Assembly: GCF_963855985.1 (NCBI RefSeq)
Contig: NW_026973566.1
Location: 248,001-312,000, forward strand
DNA: 64,000 bases
Origin: Ostrinia nubilalis
Lineage: Eukaryota > Arthropoda > Insecta > Lepidoptera > Crambidae
Direction: 5' to 3'
A program made the position numbers and the translations under genes. Positions 35,208 through 45,336 of the stretch are shown here, piece by piece. The stretch's first letter is position 1; each line of letters begins with the position of its first letter. The notes beneath the pieces are model-generated. The model had not been told where the DNA came from, did not search any database, and was given only the letters and a program-made list of their open reading frames with translations.

Positions 35208-38200
35208 GTATATAACCTATAGATAGGCTATTATATTCTAGAAATTTGAGTTAGATTTTGATTTTGTTGAGCTTCACCACGTAACCTCGGTTCGGTCTAA
35301 TTTAGGGTAGGTATTGCCTGTTTTCCAAAGTTTTTGACCTCCGATCGCAACAAATGAGGTGTCTATGGATAGGGCTCGCCGAGACGAATCCAAAAAGCTG
35401 AAACACGCCGGGGGTGGCCCTAGAAAATTTTGAAAATGACGCCCAAAAACCGTCTCAGATCCCAAAAGAAACACTAAAGACCACCAAAAAAGCAGAATTT
35501 AGTGTGAAACGATGTCAATCGAACGTCACGGGAGTGCTAAACCGAAAAGGGTGAATCTATTTAAGCGAAAAAATTTTGAAAATCCGACCAAAAATTACCA
35601 AGTTATAAAATTTTGTATGAAAAAATTCTAAGTCAATATTAAAAATCTAAAAAATTTCATAAAATCGCCAGGAAGGGTGCTAGGGGCCTCAAAATGTTAC
35701 GGGGGTGTAGGCAAAAAATATGGCGCTCAAATGATGTATATAACCTATAGGTAGGCTATTATTTTCTAGAAATTTGAGTTAGATTTTGATTTTGTTGAGC
35801 TTCACCACGTAACCTCGGTTCGGTCTAATTTAGGGTAGGTATTGACTGTTTTCCAAAGTTTTTGACCTCCGATCGCAACAAATGAGGTGTCTATGGATAG
35901 GGCTCGCCGAGACGAATCCAAAAAGCTGAAACACGCCGGGGGTGGCCCTAGAAAATTTTGAAAATGACGCCCAAAAACCGTCTCAGATCCCAAAAGAAAC
36001 ACTAAAGACCACCAAAAAAGCAGAATTTAGTGTGAAACGATGTCAATCGAACGTCACGGGAGTGCTAAACCGAAAAGGGTGAATCTATTTAAGCGAAAAA
36101 ATTTTGAAAATCCGACCAAAAATTACCAAGTTATAAAATTTTGTATGAAAAAATTCTAAGTCAATATTAAAAATCTAAAAAAATTCATAAAATCGCCAGG
36201 AAGGGTGCTAGGGGTCTCAAAATGTTACGGGGGTGTAGGCAAAAAATATGGCGCTCAAATGATGTATATAACCTATAGATAGGCTATTATATTCTAGAAA
36301 TTTGAGTTAGATTTTGATTTTGTTGAGCTTCACCACGTAACCTCGGTTCGGTCTAATTTAGGGTAGGTATTGCCTGTTTTCCAAAGTTTTTGACCTCCGA
36401 TCGCAACAAATGAGGTGTCTATGGATAGGGCTCGCCGAGACGAATCTAAAAAGCTGAAACACGCCGGGGGTGGCCCTAGAAAATTTTGAAAATGACGCCC
36501 AAAAACCGTCTCAGATCCCAAAAGAAACACTAAAGACCACCAAAAAAGCAGAATTTAGTGTGAAACGATGTCAATCGAACGTCACGGGAGTGCTAAACCG
36601 AAAAGGGTGAATCTATTTAAGCGAAAAAATTTTGAAAATCCGACCAAAAATTACCAAGTTATAAAATTTTGTATGAAAAAATTCTAAGTCAATATTAAAA
36701 ATCTAAAAAATTTCATAAAATCGCCAGGAAGGGTGCTAGGGGTCTCAAAATGTTACGGGGGTGTAGGCAAAAAATATGGCGCTCAAATGATGTATATAAC
36801 CTATAGATAGGCTATTATATTCTAGAAATTTGAGTTAGATTTTGATTTTGTTGAGCTTCACCACGTAACCTCGGTTCGGTCTAATTTAGGGTAGGTATTG
36901 CCTGTTTTCCAAAGTTTTTGACCTCCGATCGCAACAAATGAGGTGTCTATGGATAGGGCTCGCCGAGACGAATCCAAAAAGCTGAAACACGCCGGGGGTG
37001 GCCCTAGAAAATTTTGAAAATGACGCCCAAAAACCGTCTCAGATCCCAAAAGAAACACTAAAGACCACCAAAAAAGCAGAATTTAGTGTGAAACGATGTC
37101 AATCGAACGTCACGGGAGTGCTAAACCGAAAAGGGTGAATCTATTTAAGCGAAAAAATTTTGAAAATCCGACCAAAAATTACCAAGTTATAAAATTTTGT
37201 ATGAAAAAATTCTAAGTCAATATTAAAAATCTAAAAAATTTCATAAAATCGCCAGGAAGGGTGCTAGGGGCCTCAAAATGTTACGGGGGTGTAGGCAAAA
37301 AATATGGCGCTCAAATGATGTATATAACCTATAGGTAGGCTATTATTTTCTAGAAATTTGAGTTAGATTTTGATTTTGTTGAGCTTCACCACGTAACCTC
37401 GGTTCGGTCTAATTTAGGGTAGGTATTGACTGTTTTCCAAAGTTTTTGACCTCCGATCGCAACAAATGAGGTGTCTATGGATAGGGCTCGCCGAGACGAA
37501 TCCAAAAAGCTGAAACACGCCGGGGGTGGCCCTAGAAAATTTTGAAAATGACGCCCAAAAACCGTCTCAGATCCCAAAAGAAACACTAAAGACCACCAAA
37601 AAAGCAGAATTTAGTGTGAAACGATGTCAATCGAACGTCACGGGAGTGCTAAACCGAAAAGGGTGAATCTATTTAAGCGAAAAAATTTTGAAAATCCGAC
37701 CAAAAATTACCAAGTTATAAAATTTTGTATGAAAAAATTCTAAGTCAATATTAAAAATCTAAAAAATTGAATAAAATCGCCAGGAAGGGTGCTAGGGGTC
37801 TCAAAATGTTACGGGGGTGTAGGCAAAAAATATGGCGCTCAAATGATGTATATAACCTATAGATAGGCTATTATTTTCTAGAAATTTGAGTTAGATTTTG
37901 ATTTTGTTGAGCTTCACCACGTAACCTCGGTTCGGTCTAATTTAGGGTAGGTATTGCCTGTTTTCCAAAGTTTTTGACCTCCGATCGCAACAAATGAGGT
38001 GTCTATGGATAGGGCTCGCCGAGACGAATCCAAAAAGCTGAAACACGCCGGGGGTGGCCCTAGAAAATTTTGAAAATGACGCCCAAAAACCGTCTCAGAT
38101 CCCAAAAGAAACACTAAAGACCACCAAAAAAGCAGAATTTAGTGTGAAACGATGTCAATCGAACGTCACGGGAGTGCTAAACCGAAAAGGGTGAATCTAT

Positions 38201-39070
38201 TTAAGCGAAAAAATTTTGAAAATCCGACCAAAAATTACCAAGTTATAAAATTTTGTATGAAAAAATTCTAAGTCAATATTAAAAATCTAAAAAATTGAAT
38301 AAAATCGCCAGGAAGGGTGCTAGGGGTCTCAAAATGTTACGGGGGTGTAGGCAAAAAATATGGCGCTCAAATGATGTATATAACCTATAGATAGGCTATT
38401 ATTTTCTAGAAATTTGAGTTAGATTTTGATTTTGTTGAGCTTCACCACGTAACCTCGGTTCGGTCTAATTTAGGGTAGGTATTGCCTGTTTTCCAAAGTT
38501 TTTGACCTCCGATCGCAACAAATGAGGTGTCTATGGATAGGGCTCGCCGAGACGAATCCAAAAAGCTGAAACACGCCGGGGGTGGCCCTAGAAAATTTTG
38601 AAAATGACGCCCAAAAACCGTCTCAGATCCCAAAAGAAACACTAAAGACCACCAAAAAAGCAGAATTTAGTATGAAACGATGTCAATCGAACGTCACGGG
38701 AGTGCTAAACCGAAAAGGGTCAATCTATTTAAGCGAAAAAATTTTGAAAATCCGACCAAAAATTACCAAGTTATAAAATTTTGTATGAAAAAATTCTAAG
38801 TCAATATTAAAAATCTAAAAAATTGAATAAAATCGCCAGGAAGGGTGCTAGGGGTCTCAAAATGTTACGGGGGTGTAGGCAAAAAATATGGCGCTCAAAT
38901 GATGTATATAACCTTTAGGTAGGCTATTATTTTTTAGAAATTTGAGTTAGATTTTGATTTTGTTGAGCTTCACCACGTAACCTCGGTTCGGTCTAATTTA
39001 GGGTAGGTATTGCCTGTTTTCCAAAGTTTTTGACCTCCGATCGCAACAAATGAGGTGTCTATGGATAGGG
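35208..39070. repeat. 528-bp satellite array D, 7.3 monomers
   Basis: Continuation of array C beyond the RTE. The last monomer (from about 38912) is unusual (ACCTTTAGGTAGG, TTTTTTAGAAAT) and stops after about 160 bp at GGATAGGG, where telomere-type repeats begin. Monomers with the TATTGACTG variant at 35802 and 37386 repeat the block seen at 27961. Confidence 0.96.
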
Positions 39071-39086
39071 CTAACCTAACCTAACC
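39071..39086. repeat. short telomere-type (CCTAA)n tract
   Basis: CTAACCTAACCTAACC, three units of the insect telomeric repeat (TTAGG on the minus strand), between the truncated satellite and the poly(A) end of the R1-like element. Read in the sense of the element, the flank is A-run then GGTTAGGTTAGG. Confidence 0.8.
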
Positions 39087-39560
39087 TTTTTTTTTTTTTT
39101 TTCGGGGAAAAAATGCATTGAATTGCATACCTATCCTGCGGGGACAGGGTAGGTTATGTGGGGCTCACCAAGTCAGAAGGACAAAGGCATACCCACTAAA
39201 AAGACCCCGGTGCTCCGTCATTCGCCTTAAGTGGGACGGAACTGTGGGATTCCGGACAAAGCCTTCACTACCACAGTCCCTCCCGGCGATTGCCCGCCTA
39301 CACGGCGGGCCCTACAGGCCCCCCAGGACGGGGGGCGACGGGAGCAGCTAGGAGCACACAGCTGTTCCCGTCCGACGGTGGTGGTGGCCTGTGCAATGCA
39401 GGCGAGGGCGCCCCCACGCCCCCGGCCCGCTGGCCATCACCGAGGAGAGGAAACTGGAGGCGATCATACTGTCGCCTCCTCTGACCCCTCCGCCGTCGCC
39501 GGAGTGAGGGCGCGTTTGGATCATCTTCGCGCTCTCGCTCCGCGGCCTCCTTCTGTGATA

Positions 39561-42500
39561 TTACATCTTCGCAAAAGGAGGCCATTGCCGCCCAATCCTC
39601 GTTTCTGTCATAGCTTTAACTAAGCTGGGCAACACGAGGTCCTGACCCACCGCCGCGATTAGCGTACTACGCTGCGATGCCCACTTCAGACACACCGCAA
39701 GGGTATGGTGCGCCGTGTCTTCCGCACCGCTGCGACATTCGTGGCAGGACGGCGTGTCCTCCCTTCCGATGCGGTGCAGGTATGAGCTGAAGCATCCGTG
39801 CCCGGTCAACACCTGCACCAAACGGAAGGAGAGGTACCCGTGCGGGTGCTCAAGCCACCTCTGTATGGTCGGCGCGAGCGCGTCTAAGGTTCGGCGGCCC
39901 GACTCGGCCACGGCGAGGTGGTCTGCCCACTGTGCAACCACTGTCTGTCGAGCCTCACGCCGGACCGCCTCCCTCTCTTCATAGGCAGGGCGTTCGCCCT
40001 GCTCTTTCTGGGCTGCCGTCCACTCATATACGGCAGCTTGTACACACGCCTCAAATTCCCACGGTGGGGTTCCTGCTAAGGCGCATACCGCGTCAAAACT
40101 GACGGTACGATATGCCCTAGCAACTCTTTGGGCTATAGCCCGTTGGGGTCTCCGGAGTTGGGCCGCGTTTTCTCTCCTGTCGAGGGTGTCAGCCCAAATG
40201 GGAGCCCCGTATAGCGCCATACTTTTCAGAATGCCGGCATAAAGTTGCCGGCATTTCGCCCTCGGACCTCCCAGATTTGGGAGGAGCCACGAAAAGGCGT
40301 CTGCAGCCTTTAGCAAGCGCGGTGACAGCATAGCAAAATGAGCGCCAAACTGCCACCGGCTATCCACTATTAGACCCAGATATTTGATCTGGGCCTTCAC
40401 TTCTATCGTGACGCCATCTACAACAATACGGGCGTCAGGAGGGACACGTTTGCGGGGCCCCCGGAAATAGACAGCCTCCGTCTTATGAAGGGCTACTCCG
40501 AGCCCCAGTCTGCGGATCCGCTTGGCGACTAGTGTGCCTCCAGCGGCTGCCAAGTTAGCGGCCTCTTCATAGTCCTTACCCCGGGCTGTGACAAGAGTGT
40601 CGTCTGCATAGCAAATGACATTCACGCCTGGGGGCAGGGCGCCGCGCAGGATCCAATCATAGCCGATGTTCCACAGTATTGGACCTAGAACTGATCCCTG
40701 TGGAACACCGGATGTGACATAATGCCGCCGGAGTTGACCGACTTTGTCTACAAACAAAACTTCGCGATTTGACAGGTAGTCAGCCAGCAAATCCTTCAAA
40801 TACTGAGGCACCTCGTGATATCGGAGTGCCTCCATAATGGTGGCGTGGGGAATGGTGTTGAAGGCATTGGCTATATCGAAGGATATAGCCATTACCCCGC
40901 CCCCTGCATCTACCGCTTGCCGAACAAGGCCCTTTAAGTGGGACAGGGCATCAATCGTCGATCGTCCTGTCCGAAAGCCGTATTGGGCCTCTGAGAGGTC
41001 AGGCCCGACATTCGTCAAGTGCTTGACGAGGCGGGACGCTAAGATGCGTTCAAACAGTTTTCCTGTCTCGTCAAGCAAGACAATTGGCCTGTATGCCGAT
41101 GGAGAGTCGGCAGGTCGCCCCTCTTTTCGAATTAGGCATAATTGTCCATCCTTCCAGGATTTTGGGAACTTCCCAACCGCTAGAAATCGGTCAAAAAGCT
41201 CCCGAAATCTGTCCTCCAATTCAGAGGACGCCAAAGCCACTAATTTTGCCGGAATACCATCCGGACCGGGGGCCGTTTTCTTGGCGCGGATCCTTAATAT
41301 TGCCGCGCCAAACTCTCCGTTGGTGATGGCTGGAGCCTCTACTGCAGATGGGCTGACTAGTCTGTCAATCATTCGCGGTTGGGTGAAGGAAGCGGGCTGC
41401 CTCGGGAAGAGGCCTTGTACCACACAGTTCAACAGAGCTGGCTCTAATGTCTCAGTTAGTGGTGGGCCTATTGGGCGCAGCTGATTTCTGGCTGCCCTGT
41501 AAGGCCTTCCCCACGGATCGTCGTCTAAACTGGACAGCATTTCCGCTCTTGCTCGATCTTTGGCAGCGCCGATTTCCGCCTTGAAGACCCGCTTCGCTTC
41601 CACGTATAAGGTATAGAGGCGGGCTTCATTTGACAGGTCACGAACACGGCGGCGCCGGCTCCTAGTATAAGCCCTTCTAGCCGCAGTGCAAGAAGCCCGG
41701 AGGTTTGCCAGCTCTGCCGACCACCAGTAAACGGCGCGACGAGGCGGAGGACGGCGCGACCGAGGCATGCTGGCATCGCATATCTCGGTTAAAGATTCCC
41801 GTAAGTGGGTGGCTGCCATGTTGATGTCTACTGTCGTCACAGACGGTTCAAACCATGCCTGGACAAAAGCAGCTTCCTTAGCAACCTCCCGATCCAGGCG
41901 GGTTAGCGCCCATCTTGGAAAAGGGGAAACTCCCGATCGGGGCACTCTCTGTGTACTCTGGGAGGAGATCTCAAATCGGATGAACCGATGATCAGACAGT
42001 GTCTCCACCAGGTCTACCTTCCAATTGCGCACACGTGCGGCTAGAGCGGGGGTGGCGAACGAAACGTCCACTACTGACCCTCCCTGCTGTCGCACGCACG
42101 TGTGGACCGTGCCCCTGTTCAGGAGCGAGAGGCCACAAGAGGCCGCCCACAACTCAACGGCTCTGCCTCGAACGTCTGTGGCAGGGTTCCCCCATGCTTC
42201 TGATTTTGCGTTCAAGTCACCTAAGACAGCAACCTGGCGCAAAGATAACCTCCGCACTACTGCCCCAAGGGCATCTAAAAAGGCATCGAAGTCTGCAAGG
42301 GGACGGTTTGGGGAGAAGTAAACACCTACAAGTGCAATCTCCCCCCACGCGGCGGCCACGTATCCATGTCCTCTCTCTAAGAGCGAGAGAGGGGGGGAGT
42401 CGGTGGAGGGCCGCGGCACAATAGCTACCAAACGGTCCCGATCACCTAACCAACGATTGGGTACCGAGTACGGCTCAGCCACAACGGCGACGTCTACCAA

Positions 42501-42593
42501 CCATTCAGCCATGGTCTGGGACAACAAGTCCTGGGCCGATCTGCAGTGGTTGGCATTTGTCTGCAAAATTGTGCGATGGTCGACTCTTAACAT
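39561..42593 (-). CDS. R1-clade ORF2: endonuclease-reverse transcriptase
   Basis: A 1010-residue protein, apparently intact. The N-terminal endonuclease (about 1-230) has QTNANHCRSAQDLL, VVAEPY, VLGDLNAKSEAWG and LSDHRFI, the R1-clade form that gives sequence-specific nicking. The reverse transcriptase (about 430-720) shows KKTAPGPDGIPAKL, YRPIVLLDETGK, QYGFRTGRSTIDAL, FDIANAFNTI, SGVPQGSVLGP and the catalytic YADD (about 661). A CCHC-type motif C-x2-C-x8-H-x4-C lies near 950-968. The start ATG overlaps the ORF1 stop (TAATG). It would make the nick, probably in telomeric repeats, and copy the RNA. I see no broken catalytic motif. Antisense open frames in this GC-rich gene are shadows. Confidence 0.93.
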   Translation of the reverse strand: MLRVDHRTILQTNANHCRSAQDLLSQTMAEWLVDVAVVAEPYSVPNRWLGDRDRLVAIVPRPSTDSPPLSLLERGHGYVAAAWGEIALVGVYFSPNRPLADFDAFLDALGAVVRRLSLRQVAVLGDLNAKSEAWGNPATDVRGRAVELWAASCGLSLLNRGTVHTCVRQQGGSVVDVSFATPALAARVRNWKVDLVETLSDHRFIRFEISSQSTQRVPRSGVSPFPRWALTRLDREVAKEAAFVQAWFEPSVTTVDINMAATHLRESLTEICDASMPRSRRPPPRRAVYWWSAELANLRASCTAARRAYTRSRRRRVRDLSNEARLYTLYVEAKRVFKAEIGAAKDRARAEMLSSLDDDPWGRPYRAARNQLRPIGPPLTETLEPALLNCVVQGLFPRQPASFTQPRMIDRLVSPSAVEAPAITNGEFGAAILRIRAKKTAPGPDGIPAKLVALASSELEDRFRELFDRFLAVGKFPKSWKDGQLCLIRKEGRPADSPSAYRPIVLLDETGKLFERILASRLVKHLTNVGPDLSEAQYGFRTGRSTIDALSHLKGLVRQAVDAGGGVMAISFDIANAFNTIPHATIMEALRYHEVPQYLKDLLADYLSNREVLFVDKVGQLRRHYVTSGVPQGSVLGPILWNIGYDWILRGALPPGVNVICYADDTLVTARGKDYEEAANLAAAGGTLVAKRIRRLGLGVALHKTEAVYFRGPRKRVPPDARIVVDGVTIEVKAQIKYLGLIVDSRWQFGAHFAMLSPRLLKAADAFSWLLPNLGGPRAKCRQLYAGILKSMALYGAPIWADTLDRRENAAQLRRPQRAIAQRVARAYRTVSFDAVCALAGTPPWEFEACVQAAVYEWTAAQKEQGERPAYEEREAVRREARQTVVAQWADHLAVAESGRRTLDALAPTIQRWLEHPHGYLSFRLVQVLTGHGCFSSYLHRIGREDTPSCHECRSGAEDTAHHTLAVCLKWASQRSTLIAAVGQDLVLPSLVKAMTETRIGRQWPPFAKM

Positions 42594-42595
42594 TA
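42591..42595 (-). promoter_or_regulatory. TAATG stop-start overlap between ORF1 and ORF2
   Basis: On the minus strand the ORF1 stop TAA and the ORF2 start ATG share one A. In the silkworm SART1 element the same UAAUG arrangement drives ORF2 by translational coupling. Here the arrangement is seen directly; the mechanism is inferred by homology. Confidence 0.8.
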
Positions 42596-45016
42596 TTCAA
42601 CCATGGCACTTTCCTCTCCCGCAGCCGTAGTACGTGTGGCCGCAGCAGCGACAGGCCGGGTCGTTGCCTGTGCTTTACCCTTCTTAGGTGGGGGATTACA
42701 TTTCCTTCCCCCCATTTTGTGACCCGCAGGCCGCCCGCTGTCCGCGCACACGGCGCAGTGTGTCGTCTTCGCATCACATGAGGATGCCATATGGCCCTCT
42801 TTGCCACAGCGATAACACAGCGCTGTCCGGTCTTTCGACGGGCAAAGTGCGCGAGTGTGTCCGATTCCGAAACACCTAAAGCATCGCATAGGCTGGTCCT
42901 GCAGGGCTTTGATCGACACCGAACACCAACCTATCAAAAGTCGACCCCCATCCAAGACGGCTTTGGCGGCAGTAACCGGACACTGTAGACGCACAGCGCC
43001 TAGTCCTCCTCGGTTAGGTCGAATCTCCCCGACCTTTACTGTCTCCAACGGGCACCCTCCCTTTTCCACCACTTTAACCACCACCTCAGACTTGCTAACA
43101 GAATCATCTAGGCCAGTAATGACCAGGGTCGTGGTCTTGTACGGACGGACCACCTTAGCCGAGTCCGAGATAGCCTCCTTGAGCTTTTCAGCGAAAAGAT
43201 CTGCCTGGTTGCCATTTTCCGCTCCTGGAAATTAAAAAATTCGAGCCCCGGTTTGTGTCGGGCGGCAGCGGGCCGGCCCTAACCCCAATTGGGTAGGATC
43301 AATGGCATCGCGTGCCCGTTTCAAAACCGTTTCGTACGTTTCCCCCCTGTCTTTAGCCTCGGCAGTGAGTGAGATCACCACCGCAGCGGTTTTAGGGGGG
43401 ACCAGTTTGGCCTTCTTGTTCTTGTCCTTCTTGCCTGTTGGCTTGGGGGCCTGTGTAGACGTTGCCTTTGCAGCGTGTCTCGTCATCTGGTTGGCTGATT
43501 TCGCAGCCTTCTCTTTGCCTATGCCCTTGTTTAGGTTTACTGGGGCATTTGGCGTCTTCGCGTGAGTCTTTTTCCGACCTTTCCGAACAACTTCAGACCA
43601 CCTCTCGTTTGCAGGGGTGGTCGAAGGTAATAACGCGTCTTCTATATGCGCAGCCGTCGGTGACGGAGGCATTTTGCTCCTAGATGAGCCAGGAGCTATT
43701 TCGGGGGGCTCGGAGGGCCCTGGAACACCCGTGGATGGAACGACCTTGGGTATTTTTGAGGCTTTGCTCTTCGAACCCTTTGTGTTCCTTAAAACAGGGA
43801 GCCCCTGCTCTTCCTTCTTCTTTTTACTATCCGCCGCTAGTGGAGGACGTATTGTTGGAACCGGGAGGAGACGATCCTCGATGCCTGCTAAGCAAGATCG
43901 TACAAAAGTTCGTTCCTCCTGGACTATTTTACGAATCGTCGCCTCTAGGTCAGATTCTGTCTGTGCAAGGGCGACAGATTGTTTTGGCTTCGATTTACCC
44001 ACTCGGGCCGGTGGAGCTGGAGCCGGTTTAATAACTGGCTCTACTTCGGCAGGTTGTACAATCGCTTTGGCCGGGAGATTTGTAAGTTCCTCCCGGAGCT
44101 CTTTAACTTCTGTCTGCAGGCGGTCCACGGTCGCTTGCAGTATTTTCGTCTCATCTGATACCGAACGCTTTCCCAGTTCGGCTACAACCGTCAGCAATGA
44201 ACGCGCTCTGTTGTAAAAGGCTTTTTGGAAAGTGCCCTTAATATTGGAGCATTTACTGGCTAGGTCGCAAATTTTGTGTGCGTCCTCCGCCGCTATTTGC
44301 TCCAGCTCTTTTATGGGCATATCCGTCAGACCTAGATTCTGCTCACACCCATATCCAGTCTTTACCCTAGTCGTCTTAGTCTTGCGCTCATCCTGCGCTA
44401 CCTGTTCTTCTAAATCCAACTGGAGCTGGGATTTCTTGGCGGCTGCCAGATATTTCTTAGCCTCGCCCACGCCTGTGAAGCGGCCAGTGGTTTGAATTCG
44501 ACCACGGCCCCGCTTCGCCTTTATAGAACCCCTTTTGGGGCTTTTTTCTCCTCCTTGGTCACTGAGAACTGACTCCTAGTCATCTTCTACGTCGTCGGTG
44601 GCCTTCCGTTTAACCGACGTTGACTTTTTTTGGTATTTTTTCCGCTCATTGGACACATTTGTAAGTGTACTCGTGTCACTGTCTGATAGCACCAAATCTT
44701 GGGTCAGCCCTTGTGCTGCCCAGAAGGTGCCAGTCGCACGACTTCTCGTATTTGCCGCAGGCGTGCTGCGGTTCGACGTTGCAGGGAGTGCATCAAAACA
44801 ATCAGAAGTTTCCGTTAATCGCTTCTCTTTTGTCACGACTTCGGCGTATGCCTTCTGGGCACAGGCCTCCGTCTCCAGTTCAACTACATCCGAATCGCAT
44901 AACTCGGAGTCCATCACGGTTTCGCTAGGGTCAATGGTGTTGGCGTGTGCCATCGGGGCACAGGCCTCCACCTCCGGTTCAACATCAACCAAATCGTTGG
45001 GCAAGTTCAGGTCCAT
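42593..45016 (-). pseudogene. R1-clade ORF1 (gag-like RNA-binding protein), two in-frame stops
   Basis: A single frame runs from ATG at 45016 (MDLNLPN) to the TAA at 42593, interrupted by TAG at about 44577-44579 and TAA at 43232-43234. The product would bind element RNA and form particles. The N-terminal half is low-complexity, Lys/Pro/Ser-rich with a coiled-coil-like stretch (about LQTEVKELREEL). The C-terminal part has three Cys/His knuckles (CFRCFGIGHTRALC, CYRCGKEGHMASSC, then a third C-x2-C...H...C). The duplicated copy at 45337-47303 has TGG where this one has TAG, so that stop is recent. The TAA is shared by both copies and is older. As it stands the ORF cannot make full-length ORF1p without readthrough. 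Confidence 0.85.
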
Positions 45017-45041
45017 TTTTAGATTGCGAGAGTCGTCGTAA

Positions 45042-45336
45042 CACAAAATTGAATTCGAAATTTTACGAGATCGTTGTAGGCAACTAACTAAATCTCTCTC
45101 CAAGGCTTATATAGCAAGAGTTGAAGACAATGTTCACAAAAATCCTAAATACTTTTGGAAATACATTAAGGACAAAAGGGCCGGCACAGGGACCATCCCA
45201 TCCAACATGTACAGAGAAGACGTCAAAGCATGCTCTGCCAGTGAGGTGGTAAATCTCTTCGCAGCTCAATTCAGTTCTGTCTACTCAGAACCTTCCAAGC
45301 TGGAGAGTAAGCACACAGTTGACATTTTTGAAAACC
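45042..45336 (+). pseudogene. Jockey-like RT N-terminal fragment, duplicate
   Basis: A frame in plus orientation reading QLTKSL(stop-free)...NPKYFWKYIKDKR and SEVVNLFAAQFSSVY, the linker between endonuclease and RT in Jockey/CR1-type ORF2. It is cut off by the duplication junction at 45336. The same piece at 47329-47623 continues into the rest of the RT. Confidence 0.8.

Larger units (their letters stand above)
39087..45041 (-). mobile_element. R1-clade (SART/TRAS-like) non-LTR retrotransposon
   Basis: Minus-strand element with a 16-nt poly(A) tail (T run 39087-39102), a GC-rich 3' UTR of about 460 bp, ORF2 (39561-42593) and ORF1 (42593-45016). The 3' flank is TTAGG repeat, the target of telomere-specific SART/TRAS elements of silkworm. 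The flank phase (poly(A) followed by (A)GGTTAGG) fits insertion between T and A of TTAGG. ORF1 and ORF2 overlap as TAATG. The 5' end has been lost or rearranged: beyond about 45041 the DNA is a plus-strand Jockey-like RT fragment, and part of ORF1 is duplicated upstream. Confidence 0.85.

Noticed and set aside
1844..38642. Repeated 64-70 codon open frames as small genes
   Set aside because: They recur every 528 bp within a homogenised satellite, have no upstream signals, and the same DNA is open in two frames in some variants.
19977..39070. Centromeric satellite
   Set aside because: Lepidopteran chromosomes are holocentric, and nothing in the sequence (no CENP-B-like box recognised) supports a centromere role.
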